64,000 nucleotides of DNA, taken from positions 177,944 to 241,943 of the forward strand of contig NMRB01000388.1 in the NCBI GenBank assembly GCA_002633025.1. Reading direction: 5' to 3'. Under the pieces are notes generated by a model. It saw only the letters and a list, made by a program, of their open reading frames with translations. It made no database searches and was not told the DNA's origin. This document shows positions 12,132-23,705 of this stretch, in pieces (position 1 is the stretch's first letter; each line of letters starts with the position of its first letter). The position numbers and the translations under genes were made by a program. This stretch comes from Notospermus geniculatus (taxonomy: Eukaryota; Nemertea; Pilidiophora; Heteronemertea; Lineidae).

Positions 12132-13428
12132 GTGAGTGTGTTGAAGACACGACCGGCAGCCACCAATGTGTGGGATCTCTCAGGTTGTGCCAGCTCCTCC
12201 TGAAGGGAGCATCATACACGACCCCAGACAAAGTGGTTTCCTCATCACCCCAGGTAAACCAATCGTCCGATCTTCATCTTCATGCAGTCCCATAGCCACG
12301 GAACTAATCACTGAACCTTCCCTCTTGGCATCCCACATCAATCTATTGGTAATCATCAACAGAGACGAGGCAAAAGGTGACCAACTAATCCTCGCAACAG
12401 ATGTCTTTTACACCCAATTTAAAACTTAAATGAAACACAGTTCACTTTGCTTTTATTCACGATAGAGGCCTAGGCAACTTGAAACTGCAGCATGATATTG
12501 ATCACAGTGTATTTTGATGACTGGGAAAATTTTCAGCACGATATAGATTAATTGACTTTGTATACACATAACTAAGACCTAACAATACGTTTCCACAATA
12601 TGTAGTAGCTTATCGCAGAAATGTACAACTTCATACAAATCATCCATATTTGTCGATTTCGTATAGATATATCAAAGTAACCAAATGAGAAGATTTTCGT
12701 CGGCAATATCTGAACTATGGCACCTCATTTATTTCAACATCCGCTCATCAAGAATATTATCCTCAATTTCGGGGATCTTTATCAGGTTTTGTTCCCCACA
12801 ATGACATATAATCCTGTTGATCCGCATTTCTGAACATGATCGATGGCATATTAAACTTGATCTGTTCTAGGCTGGGCTCTCTCTTATAAATGTGACATCA
12901 CCCAAAATGCATTTGTGATGGATGTCATTGGCATTTAGGAGAAAATTATGATAACTAACCCATCAAGGAATATTTTGGTAGGCTCAATAGAAAATCTAGT
13001 GAACTGTGTAATTCACATAAAAGGTATACGGATGATTTTTCAGCACCTAAGTCTCAAACTTCAAAACAATCAGCTGACTTCATTATATAAATACAATGTA
13101 TGGATTTATGATGAATGATTATCGACAGACAATGTAATTGGAATTAAATGATGTTCTCAGACTAAGCCGGGGAACTATATTCTTAGGATATCAATGTTTA
13201 GAGTATTGAGAGTACACTCTTGAAGAGTAACCAGAGAGTAGAAGGGACAATTCGACCAGTTGACTGCAAAGTTTACCATGAGTGATATTGCCCTCCTACA
13301 GGTCTGGTGGCAGCACTAGTAGCGTAATGCATTATCATTCCAACAACTGGAATGTCATGGTGGTCGACCCTCTCTAACACTGCTCTGCTACAGAGAATGA
13401 CCCTTGCGGACAAGGTTCCAAAACCTGA
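12132..13428. other. No confident gene; one 87-codon frame
   Basis: A plus-strand frame at 12166-12429 and an overlapping minus-strand frame are both open, and neither has recognisable domains. A CAG|GTAAAC donor-like site lies at about 12252. The rest, to 13428, is AT-rich and unremarkable. A strong acceptor-like tract ending ...CTGCTACAG occurs at about 13392. Confidence 0.35.
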
Positions 13429-13605
13429 GCCTGGTATGAGTTATCTGATGAGGAACAGATCTGCATCAGAAACATTCAGCGATATGTGATAAACTGGAAC
13501 CGCTATCAAAGGAATCCCAACAAGAAGCACCCAGAGCTGCCACTGGCAAATCACATGACGACCTTGATCACTGACATTCAGATCCGTCTACCCATGTACA
13601 TGTAG
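13429..13605 (+). CDS. Protein-like open frame, possible exon or decayed coding fragment
   Basis: A 58-codon frame, closed by TAG at 13603, reads as a hydrophilic segment including SDEEQICIRNIQRYVINW and KKHPELPLANHM. Just upstream, after the pyrimidine-rich acceptor ending at about 13392, a different phase reads MTLADKVPKPEP. A one- or two-base shift near 13432 would connect them, which would fit either a short intron or a frameshifted pseudogene. No family is recognised. Confidence 0.3.
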   Translation, partial: AWYELSDEEQICIRNIQRYVINWNRYQRNPNKKHPELPLANHMTTLITDIQIRLPMYM

Positions 13606-13754
13606 TACCAATCAGAGTTGAACAACCAACAACCTGTCACGTCTTCGTATGTGCTGAACTTCACCATATTTTCTGCTAGAATAGGACAAATTGGGAAGAT
13701 GCAGATAAATTCTGGTCATGACCAGAGCTTATGCTACAGCGGTTGACTTTTTGA

Positions 13755-13840
13755 CAACCTTGGTTTCCTCCAGGACTCCAGTTTTCTCCTTAAGTACATT
13801 ATAAATTGCTCAATATTGTCTAAACAGCCGATAATGAGCC
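13755..13840. repeat. SINE 3' body fragment
   Basis: TGGTTTCCTCCAGGACTCC followed by AATATTGTCTAAACAGCC and ATAATGAGC matches, with few differences, the body of the SINE at 33205-33285. The 5' tRNA-like head is not visible here. Confidence 0.55.
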
Positions 13841-14676
13841 ACGTTTTTAAAAGATTTCAAGGACAACACCCCCACTCAGGATGATTCCAACACTAACTTC
13901 AAAATTGAATCACGACTCCGAGGCACTACTTAAAATAAATGCTCCATTAAAGCTAATCAGCCCAAAACACATCCGACTTTAGGGGTGGTTTATGCTGAGA
14001 ACCATCAAGCGAGATCTTACATGGGAGTGCACGCTTCACCAGTTTTGCTGTCATTACAGCCATATCACATCCCTCATTTATTCATTAAGGATGGGTATTT
14101 AAGTTCACATTACCATTATTGAAGAAATTTGCTGAGATTTTGTGGTTGGCAATGATGTGAATGGTGACGTGAAACTTGCTCTAGCGGTCAATACGCAGAG
14201 AGCAGAACAGAAGTATAGTGCTGTCCAAAGTAAAGAACCTATCGCTTGTCTTTTCCATGAAAAGTGGAAAATGGTGTGCACATGGTTGTATGAAATCAGT
14301 ATTGGCTGACTGCCTGCCTAATGGCTGTATAATAAGATGTGTTAAAAATTCATACAGACAACGTCCCAAGTGCACCCGCATGGCAATTTGGAATTTGAAG
14401 TAAACATTATTTACTCCGTCATTAAAGTGAGCTAAATCATGACGCTTGCAATTCTGACTAAAATAGATTTGGTTATTGATTAAATGCAAAGGAATAGGTC
14501 CCTTGATACTGACAGTTATGTTGGAAATATGCAATTTATCCCAAACCAGATGTTCAAAACAAGCATGGATGATGTCCAATTTCGTTCAGCAGCTAGAACA
14601 CCAAATAGTGGAGAAAAAGTTTCTGTGGACTGTACACAAAGTGGGATTAGCTAGTTTTTAAGTATGCCTCACTCAC

Positions 14677-14730
14677 TGTCGCTTTTGGTGGTAAATAGCC
14701 ATACTTCACCACGTCAATCCACACAAACTG
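14677..14730 (-). CDS. Candidate 54-bp internal exon, unknown gene
   Basis: On the minus strand the segment lies between an acceptor (CTGCTGACATTTTCAG, plus positions 14731-14746) and a donor ACA|GTGAGTGAG (14669-14676). It is phase 0 at both ends with 18 codons, all open: Q followed by FVWIDVVKYGYLPPKAT. A further acceptor-like site (TTTGGTGTTCTAG) lies about 85 bp downstream near 14593, before a 132-codon minus-strand frame (14181-14579) with no recognisable domain. The splice-site pair and reading frame are observed; the gene is unknown. Confidence 0.35.
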
Positions 14731-15525
14731 CTGAAAATGTCAGCAGAAGATTCATCATATAACCATTCTTTGAATAGAGATGACTTTAATCCTCTCTGAT
14801 TCTGATATCTATGCAGACGATGAATGCTCCTTGACATCACAAGCAGAAGGTACCTGATATGATGACAAATGTTATGGGAATCTGATTACAATCATGTGGA
14901 CATTGAGGATACGACAAAAAATGACAACAAGTCATATTTATCCCAAAGCATCTGATTGGTATAGTGCTCAAAGCTTTTTCAAATCAATAATTTGCCTTAG
15001 TCTTCTAATAGAACAAACCAACGTGATACATACCCTTTTATTCATTATATTTCGATCCGATAAACTTTTGTACGAAAAAATAGCTCGGATCTAATGATGT
15101 ATTTGGACATTAATCAATGTACCGGTACAGTTTCCTTATGTATGTGTGTGCAGTGTGCTATGTATGTGCAGTCACGTACACAGTTCAAGGAGTGCAAGAT
15201 AACTCAGCCATCATGACGAACAGGGTTATCAACAGGTGTCAGTAACTGGCCCTAATTCAGTTACAGTGACTGATGATGATCTTACAACCATCAACAATTT
15301 ATTGGACCAGCTTCAGTCTGAGCACCAAAATCGTTCAAGACTTGTATTAAAGCCAAGCCAACAAAAAGTTCACCCCCTTCACTGTCAACATTGAGAAGTA
15401 GTAATTTTTCTCACTAATTCCTTTATTAACACTTAAAGATACCAGCAATATGAAGTGATCTCTATGTACTGAGAGTGGCAGTAGAGCATCCATAAATTCA
15501 ACACTGTACCAGTTATAAATCGATG
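14731..15525. other. No gene recognised
   Basis: AT-rich sequence with a short TG-rich patch near 15130-15175. A 66-codon plus frame at 14894-15094 shows no coding features I would trust. Confidence 0.4.
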
Positions 15526-16484
15526 AAAGGGGCTGTTCACTTTCGGAACCATTTTCCCAACTAATTTTTCATTATGTTGCAGTTGTTTGATTTTCATGAT
15601 AACTTCAGATATAACATTTTATAATGTGAGCTACGTAATCATGAAAGAAAAATGTGACATCAGCTTCATTAATTAGGAAAACAAAGAGCTTTTGCAAAAT
15701 ATCCGAAATCAGCATGAAAACAGTGAAACTACTCCCCAATGTTTGTTGTACTGGGAGAGTAATGGTATTATTTATCATTCATCGAAAAATCATTACTAAA
15801 CATATTGGTTTTGCTGAAATATTTGCATAAAATGTGTGATTTTCTTCATTTCTGGACCCCTATTTAAGTGGGGGCAGAACAGAACAGCACATCTAGGCCT
15901 GTCAGATTTGAATGGAATGCAGTGTGGTGAAGATTATGGTCAATATCAGTTACAACATGCATAATCAACCATGACATGTGGGTAGGCGCAAGTGATCAGT
16001 GGGGCGTCAAATTCAAGTATTCCCTTTTATGACCTTACGCAACACCAACAAACCAATGATCACTGATATTGACCATAATCTTTACCACAGCATTCCATTC
16101 AAATCACACAGGCCTAGATGTGCTGTTCTGTTCTCCCCCCAGTTAAATAGGGGTTTAGAAATGAAGAAAATCACACATTTTATGCAAATATCTCAGCAAA
16201 ACCAATATGTTTAGTAATGATTTTTCGATGAATGATAAATAATACCATTACTCTCCCAGTACAACAAATATTAGGGAATAATTTCACTGTTTTCATGCTG
16301 ATTTCGGACATTTTGCAAATGTTCTTTGTTTTCCTAATTAATGAAGCTGATGTCACATTTTTCTTTCATGATTATGTAGTTCACATTATAAAATGTTATA
16401 TCTGAAGTTATCATGAAAATCTAACAACTGTAACATAATGAAAAATTAGTTGGGAAAATGGTTCCGAAAGTGAACAGCCCCTTT
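15526..16484. mobile_element. Foldback/long-TIR non-autonomous DNA element
   Basis: Bases 15526-15950 and 16062-16484 are inverted copies, about 425 and 423 bp, with roughly 95 percent identity by eye and only 111 bp between them. The outer ends both begin AAAGGGGCTGTTCACTTTC when read inward. There is no transposase frame in the centre, so it would be mobilised in trans. No clear target-site duplication is visible in the flanks (ATCGATG on the left, ACAACTG on the right). The short open frame inside the right arm is a by-product of the repeat. Confidence 0.85.
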
Positions 16485-17220
16485 ACAACTGACAGCAAAC
16501 ATCACATGTCATCCTATTATTGCTCCCTAATTTTCTCTAACAGAGCAGTTATGGTTATCATTTGCCCCACACAAAAAAACTTCATCAACATTCAATCATA
16601 GCAGTCATATTATGCACCAGAAAGTGTTCTATAAACATTCCCCTCAAAGCTTTTAATGCCAAGTGTAGAGAATAATGCATTTTTCCAAGTGCCAATTCCA
16701 GTGCTGACAGGGTTTTTATGAGTGCCTCAATTGTCTCAGAAAGGATAAGCGATGATACAAGAAGATGAGCACAGAGCACAAAATATAGAGATACCAAGCG
16801 GCAGAAACTCCTACACACAACATTCGATACGGTTTCTCTCTGAAATGCTTTCAAAGCAAGCAAAAACTTCACCCAATTACGCCACGCTAGTCATCGTCGT
16901 TTTCTGGAGTGAATGTTCTTCCAGCCCATTCAACAGACATTTGTACTCCAAATACTTTAATAGGATCGATACATGTTCTGCCTGTTTCTCATTCTACAGG
17001 GCAAGAGAAGTGTGTATTGGACATGCACAAGATAAGAGCTGGAACTTTACAGAGTATGACATAAAGACTACGATGACAACTAGAATGCATTACAGCTGTA
17101 ACTTTATAGGCCTATTGATGACATAAGTTGAGCAACTGTGTTAAAAGCAACTGTCGTTGATTGACTTCACTGATCAGATGGCTGGAATGGAACCTCATCT
17201 TGGAATGGTATGTGATAAAG
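16485..17220. other. Overlapping open frames on both strands, unassigned
   Basis: A 124-codon plus frame (16752-17126) and a 95-codon minus frame (16585-16872) overlap. A strong acceptor-like tract ends at about 16999 (CTCATTCTACAG). None of the translations resembles a family I know, and the overlap means at most one can be real. Confidence 0.25.
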
Positions 17221-17542
17221 CTTGGAAACAACAAAACCTTGGAAACAGTCAGAAAACCTTGGAAACACTTGCGAAACTGTTAAAAACACTAAAATAAATC
17301 AGTAAGAATACAAGCTGATTAATTGTACTGTCATCGAAAATGGCAAGGACATAGAATCCAGAGTGGAGTCGCATGCCATTTTTGATGTTCGTTATTTAGG
17401 GACGCATTTGAACAGTAATTTACAAACAATTGACAATACGATTTACAGCTTTAATTTTTATTGATTTATGTTGGTGTTTTTAGCAGTTTCGCCAGTATTT
17501 CCAAGGTTTTCTGACTGTTTCCAAGGTTTCACTGTTTCCAAG
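17221..17542. repeat. Foldback repeat pair
   Basis: About 82 bp at 17221-17302 recur inverted at 17462-17542. Both arms contain the series TTGGAAACA, CTTGGAAAC and GCGAAACTG or their complements. Inside the loop a second inverted match (CATCGAAAATGGCA versus TGCCATTTTTGATG) continues the symmetry, so the unit is a decayed foldback element about 320 bp long. Confidence 0.65.
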
Positions 17543-17550
17543 ATCAGGAG

Positions 17551-17633
17551 CCATGTTCCCGAAGCCGTCGTAAAACTGGAAAAATGCATAGCGTAACGAC
17601 ATCGTTAACCTTACAACCGCTTCGGGAACATGG
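17551..17633. repeat. Hairpin with perfect 15-bp arms
   Basis: CCATGTTCCCGAAGC at 17551-17565 and its exact complement at 17619-17633 enclose 53 bp, which itself holds TAACGA-CA-TCGTTA. This is compact, MITE-like symmetry lying immediately beside the foldback pair upstream. No coding content. Confidence 0.7.
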
Positions 17634-20600
17634 GCCCAGATACAATCTTGGAATGTAGGAGAAGATGTCCATGATACCCACCACAGAGCATGGCCAGCTG
17701 TTTGACGCCAATCGAGTTGGAACACCACAGTGTGAGCCTGGTGTCAACCATAGACTTATGCTCCTCATCATGGAGCACGTTTCTTGTCATGCCCGCTGCA
17801 GAAGGTGATGTCCTTTTTGCAATGCATTTGAAGGGGACACACATCACGCTCACATCGGTAAAACAACAAATAACCTTAGAATCTCAATATTACATAGCAG
17901 GTCAGCGTGGACATTTTAGAGGATTAGCCATACCAAACTGACAGTACCCTGGGGAAATCTAAGGTGTACAACACATCTATGTAATAATAGAAGGTAACTC
18001 TATGTATCTCCATAAACATGTGGACCGATGTTTAATTCAATGGGAAATCATACTGTGATCCCTAGACAATGTTTGTCCATCTGGCTACGGCCCCTGGAAT
18101 GAATTTCTTGTGAAAGTCAGGGAAAACGCGATATAGCATGAAAAGTGATCAAATGACTGAGGACTGAAAGAAGATAATGGCTATCTATATGTATCAGAAG
18201 ACCAAAGGAGTCAAAGGCAAGAAACAAGAGATGACTTTACAAGTTAATACTTAAAGGGCTGACACTCAGGGAACCTGAGAAAGACCTCTTGGAAAGGTTA
18301 CCAACAACTGTGGTCATTAAACTGTTTGATATCCAACACGCCATGGTCTTCCTCCCATTTGGTCAAGTTACAAATGTCATTGCGGTCATGTGCACACTAT
18401 ACTAAAACTGCTGAGAAAGTCGTCAGCAATCTCGGCTCTGCCCGCCCCCTCAGATGATACCCATCATCAAGTCATGACATTGCCACCTCACAATGAGGCT
18501 TCGTCTTTTAATACTTATTAACAGCCTTGAGGCAATGCAACACACACTGAATCAACTCATTTCATATCAGCATGTAGCGATTCTAGCAACAAAACATAAC
18601 ACACCTATCAGCTATGAAATATATTTCACTGCTTTTGATTGAATATCGGAGTTTTAAAGGTAGTTTCCAATGAAATCTCATGTAAAGAAACTAGGCTTTT
18701 GGCTCTGAAGCTGGTAGTACCCATACAGATGTCTCAGTGAGATCCTCTTTGCGAGCCATGTCTTTGCGTGCCACCTATCTCCGTGAGTTTTATGTTGGCG
18801 ACATGGCTCACAGACAAAAGTCTGAATGGATCTCAGTGCCATGAATTTAAAAGTGTGGTGCTAGCTTTAGGAGAGCTTCAGACTACAGTCAGCATCACTA
18901 GTTGACAAAAAAAGGACAAACAAATTCAGTATGTCTGTGTGATCCAGATATCATTTCTCCATCTTTGCAGAACTATTTCTGATGCATCTAACAAACTTGA
19001 CTCTGTGTTCAGAGGGGGATCAATTACCATTAGTGGCACCAATAACAAATGAAGGGCATAAAAGCCACTCAGAATGTGTGTTCCATCAGCTCCTTCGACA
19101 CTGACAAAAAACACTGTTGTATGCACTTCCCAAATAGTGAACTAGAAATGGCATTTGGTGGGTTGTTCAGTCAATAGAGGAAAAGAACTCGGCACTCCTA
19201 CAACTCCTACTAGTAACTTTATTGGTGTTTGGTATTGGTTGACTGTTACACACTACACAACAATTTTGCAGTGTAGCTGACTTCTTGTCTGAGTTGAGTG
19301 AAAGGGTAGATGGACTGGGCATTACCAGTGAGATAGAATCTCTCATGGATGCAAAGAGGCATCATGTGCAAGTAGCCTACACATAGGATGAAACTTCAAG
19401 TAGGGGCAAAGGGACTATCGTTTATTATGCATCCGCCTAAGATCAGTTGGCACAAAACAAATGGGAGCACATGACAAAACATTCAAATTAATTCCCAAAT
19501 ATAGATTTGTTGATTGAATTTGTACCATTATTTCTGAACATGATCAAAACATCATCCTTCCTTTCATCCCTCATTCATCATAACGAAATAAATGTTGCGT
19601 GGGAACAGGGTAGAGCAGAAAAACAAGTTTGGTCGACAGCGATCCGTTCCATCAATTTCAAAATCCAATGACATTTAAAAACCTTTTGCCAGAGAAAACA
19701 AGAGAGAGACTCTGAATAAACACTGGAAAGGGAAGTTCAACTGGTAGCAAATGTTGATCTTCAGCAGCCATGGTCCTTCTCAAGATAGTACTTTCAGTTT
19801 GACGATCAGCTTGCCTCAGAACTTACATGTAAAGAAAGATAGGGCTGATTCTTGTTGAGCGAAGTCTGCATATCATGAAAGAGCAAATGAAAATCAGTTC
19901 TTCCAAGTTAATGACTGATTGCATCCCAATGAAGTCACTTTGTTACAAACTCATTGGCTTCCCCTATTGTATTTGTTTTTAGTTGATAATACATGGCCAA
20001 TGTACCAAAGTCCTACAGACCATCAAATATTCATACCAGTCCCAGCATAAAACAATACAAATTTGAGACAGAGGCTTCAAAAGTTTCCTGCTGTCATTTT
20101 CACAAGCTGCTGATACATGGTAGATATATTTCAGGGTTTCATCTGGTGTTACCCTCAACAAACAATCATTTGTTGTTACGGGAGTTTTGTGCTCATGACA
20201 ATTTGAACACCGGAGGCGAAATACAGGTTCAAGGTGCAGCAGCCTGAGCACAGTAATGGCCTTGACACAATCTAGTCCGTGTGCAGGCCAAACAGCCGTG
20301 AGAGTAAAACCAGGGGGCCACATTTCAAGAATGAGTAGATGACATATTCTGCAGCTCAGTGGAACCTCTCGCTGAAGGGTCAAGGTATCATGAACATTTG
20401 AGACATTACCAACAGCTTTTCTTCCAAGAAATCGACAAACCAATAGTTCCTCTACTCCGAACTCAACACAAACTATTACACATACAAACACATCACATAC
20501 TTCTTGCACATTCTCCACCAAGTTGGCAGAAAAAATGTGTTGCTACTCCAGTTCACTAGGAAAGAAAGCAAAAGTAGACAGCGAATATAAGCAACTTGGC

Positions 20601-21786
20601 TTCACGCATTAAGGCTCTTTAACTTGGCTAACTCTATCTACGAGAACATGTAGAAGAGTGGCGTCAACAAATTGCATTGGGTTCCAGTGGAAATGGATTG
20701 ATGGCCTATGCAACTTGATCGGAAGTGTTTTTCCACTTTATCCAATATGTCTTGACAAGGGAGTCCCACGTTTCTAGGAGGCCGATTCAGAAGAAAGCTG
20801 GAGCTATGGAGTCATCAAAAGGAGTACTAAACTTACAATGGTAATCCCTAAAGGATGTCATGCAAGAGGACAGAGTTTTTCTGAAGGAAATGTTCCTCAC
20901 ACAAGCATGACCCATAAGTTTATCACGGAGGGACTTTTTCTGATACACCATGTAGGAGACAGGAACTAGTAGGTGGAGATACATCCGATTGAGTTTGTGA
21001 AGACTGAGGTGCAGATAAAGACTGGCACAATTGTGGAACAAACAATGAACCCGATAAAATGTGTGGGTAAGAGTAAATAGTGAAAGCTACTGGTGCAAAT
21101 AATGCCTGCTTTATCACCACTGTCATGGGCGATGTTTGTCATCTGCATGATCCGAACATCCTATTTAGCTAATGAACGCTGCTGATAGCAATCAGTGTGC
21201 ATGAGAAGCTTCCTCACAATTCCAACATTTCTGGTTAGTCACCACGCATTCCATAAAACTGGACGAAGTCTGAAGCAAGCGCACACCGATTATCGGTCTT
21301 CGTTTTTAAACCAAGACACATACGCGATATGAGAGGCCTGTTTGATTACAACTAGCCATTGTTGTCGATTCTGCACGCCTGCACAATATGTATTCAGGCG
21401 AATGACAGGCACGCAAGGCCAGTATCAATTTCAGGAGTGGTATCTAAGAAATATCACTTTTTCTTAGGCCATAGGGAAATCCTACGTTACAGCATGCAAT
21501 ATCTCGTTCTGACAATTGGTCATGTATTCTCAACTTCCTATGATGTGAATACTGTCTGAAATTCTACCCCTGTCCAGCTCCCCGGTCAACAGGTGACAAA
21601 ATTGACAAAGGACAAGTTGTGATACAAGTTGTCTTGAATGAGAATATGTGGGCTCAAAGATCTGCAAGGATTTGACCATTGCCCTTTAAATCTTTCTCAT
21701 TCATTACACCTTTCACAATCCTCAAAAGGGATGTTGTTCAATGAAACTGAGTTATTTTTGGTGGAAGAGTATTGATCAACCCATCC
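17634..21786. other. No confident gene
   Basis: Long stretch with only short frames. The more protein-like ones are 18235-18405 plus (57 codons, containing LREPEKDLLERLPTTVV) and 19979-20521 minus (180 codons, overlapped by an open plus frame). Neither has splice context or a motif I recognise. Near 18690-18840 words such as GAGCCATGTC and GACATGGCTC form a weak inverted repeat. Confidence 0.35.
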
Positions 21787-22033
21787 TTAGCAGATAGTCA
21801 TCACCAACCTGTTGATTTCAACAAGACTCAGCAGGGATTCTGGAAAGAAGAGGTACAAAGATCTTCTGGAAAGTCATGGATGTGCTTTCCAGAATGCCAG
21901 TCAACTGGTCATCAGGGGACAGGTCTGTAGGATGTGTTCAGGCGTTTGATGGCCACCTCCACATTCACAGTTGCCTGAGGCTCAGACTCCTAGTCTCCCA
22001 AGATGAAATAACTCCTCAAGTGATATAACTTCA
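21787..22033 (-). pseudogene. LINE reverse-transcriptase ORF, C-terminal remnant
   Basis: The minus strand encodes a C-terminal cysteine/histidine motif typical of many non-LTR retrotransposon ORF2 proteins: CECGGGHQTPEHILQTC, with the spacing C-x-C, then QTPEH, then C. It is followed by sequence that keeps reading in frame to a natural TAA at 21787-21789, except for internal stop codons (after MTS and before LSRRS), so it is dead. Upstream on the same strand the phase reads EELFHLGRLGV before another stop, which fits the usual region ahead of this motif. Only the 3' end of the element is present, consistent with 5' truncation. The clade cannot be set from this fragment. Confidence 0.75.
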
Positions 22034-23404
22034 GGTGAGATGCAAAAGCTTGAAAGCTTGAATCTCCGCTGAGACCCAGACCAATGGCGTTATCAACAAG
22101 TAATCATGGGCAATTGAGACATCGTGTCACCCAAATCTGATCAAGGAAATTAATCATCATTGAATCCTGCCAATAGCAGCTGACAGGGCCAGTTGTTGAC
22201 TAACTAACCCTATTTCTCGTCAAGGCATGCCTTAGCCAAGGGATGCATGTTCACACACCATCTATGAACTAAGTTCGTTTGTATCATCCAGCATCTCTGG
22301 CATGTGTGAAGATCGTCTTGTTAATGATCTGGCGCATCTTTCATGGCAAGGAATGCTGTGTCCCCTGCAACATCGCTGAGGCTAATTGCATCAGGTCACT
22401 TCACCATTTATGTTGCTATACATGTATTCATGCCTCCTGGGACTGCTTCATATTTATCAATCAGAAAATGAATATCACAAGATAGGGTTTGGGTGGGGGT
22501 AGATTTGTCTTGCAGATGTAGTACTACATTCTTCTTTCCTGCAAGCAGTACCTCACATCACTTACTCCAAAGATTACTGCTTACTGCTGGTCCGGAGGCA
22601 AAACTAGAGACATCACCAACAACTTGCTTTTTAGGAAGCAGGACATGCATAAGCAATGCAACATTCCATACACGGCAAGCAAGCTTTTTCATTTATCGTT
22701 TACTTCCTGTGCCTGTTGCTGCCTTTCACCATGAGCATGGTTGCCCACTGCCTGCCACCTCAGCTGGAAACTTTTTCATTCCTGAAGGTGCTTTTCACAT
22801 CTTCCAATGCTACGATGTAGATCTTGGTGTGATTTTCCAGATATTGGTGGTCAAGGAAGATGAGGGGGTCTCGACCGAACTAATGCCGAAGTGAAATATT
22901 TTGACCAGGATCTTCTAAGATTGTAATTGGACAAAGTCCATCAGACGGGCCTTCTTCATCACTAATCAACTTCCCTTCATCCAGATCCATCCCGAGGTAG
23001 TTGTTCTTAGCAGTCACTCCCTATATCACATGAACTCTGTATGTGGTAATGTAGAGAACAAGCAATAAGAACCACTGATTACCTCCAATATAATATGTAT
23101 ACCTCAGGAGGGGTTGAAGAGAGAAGATTTTGTCTCAAATCACAGAAAATCGTTGCCAACACAACAAGCTCAGATGCCACGGAATTAAGTTTTCATGAGA
23201 TTTAGATCCGGGTAAAAACCACAGCTACATGTAATTGACTTCTGATCAATAAAAGTACACGGACTCCTCAAGTCCTCAATGTCCTATCGTATAAACGACT
23301 TATAACATCCGCCTGCACCCGGTCAGCATTCTCAAAAATAGCTTGTAATCAAGTTGCATGATTCTTAGAACGATTCTTTAGCTCTAAATATGCTCCTCCT
23401 ACTG
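22034..23404. other. No confident gene
   Basis: Contains a 133-codon plus frame (22493-22894) without recognisable domains or splice context, and otherwise unremarkable sequence. Confidence 0.35.
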
Positions 23405-23426
23405 CTTCTCTTCTCTTCTCTTCTCT
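23405..23426. repeat. (TTCTC)n microsatellite
   Basis: About four tandem copies of a five-base CTTCT-type unit directly upstream of the LINE fragment. Confidence 0.85.
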
Positions 23427-23546
23427 GGAAATTCAGGACAACCAGGAGGCTGATGCTGCTTGTACCTGGGGCGGAATCAGGCTCGGACTAGTACGCAAGA
23501 CCTGGCCATTCTCTCATGTCCTAAGGCATCCTTCAACTTCAACTCC

Positions 23547-23705
23547 CTGAGACTGGCCACACCCAGGATCAGGTCCAGTGGAGATCGTCCCTCCTCAGCA
23601 ATAGCCCCCAGGCTTTGGAATGGTCTGCACTTCAACTGAGACAACCTCTGCATTGCTAGCCTTCAGGTGTCATCTGAAGGCTAGTTTTTCAAAACAATAT
23701 ATCAT
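23547..23705 (+). pseudogene. CR1-like LINE ORF2 C-terminal remnant
   Basis: The plus strand reads LRLATPRIRS then GDRPSSAIAPRLWNGL. The pattern G-D-R-x-F/S-S...A-P-x-L-W-N-x-L is the conserved C-terminal block of CR1/L2-like reverse-transcriptase polyproteins. A TGA follows, and a shift of frame continues the expected homology (AFRCHLKASFSKQY, compare the usual F-K-x-x-L-K-x-x-L-F). The reading frame is therefore broken by at least one stop and one frameshift. It is the 3' tail of a 5'-truncated insertion. Confidence 0.75.

Noticed and set aside
19979-20521. 180-codon minus frame
   Set aside because: Longest frame without N, but overlapped by open plus frames, with no signal peptide, domain or homology I can recognise. 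Length alone is not enough in 64 kb of AT-rich DNA.
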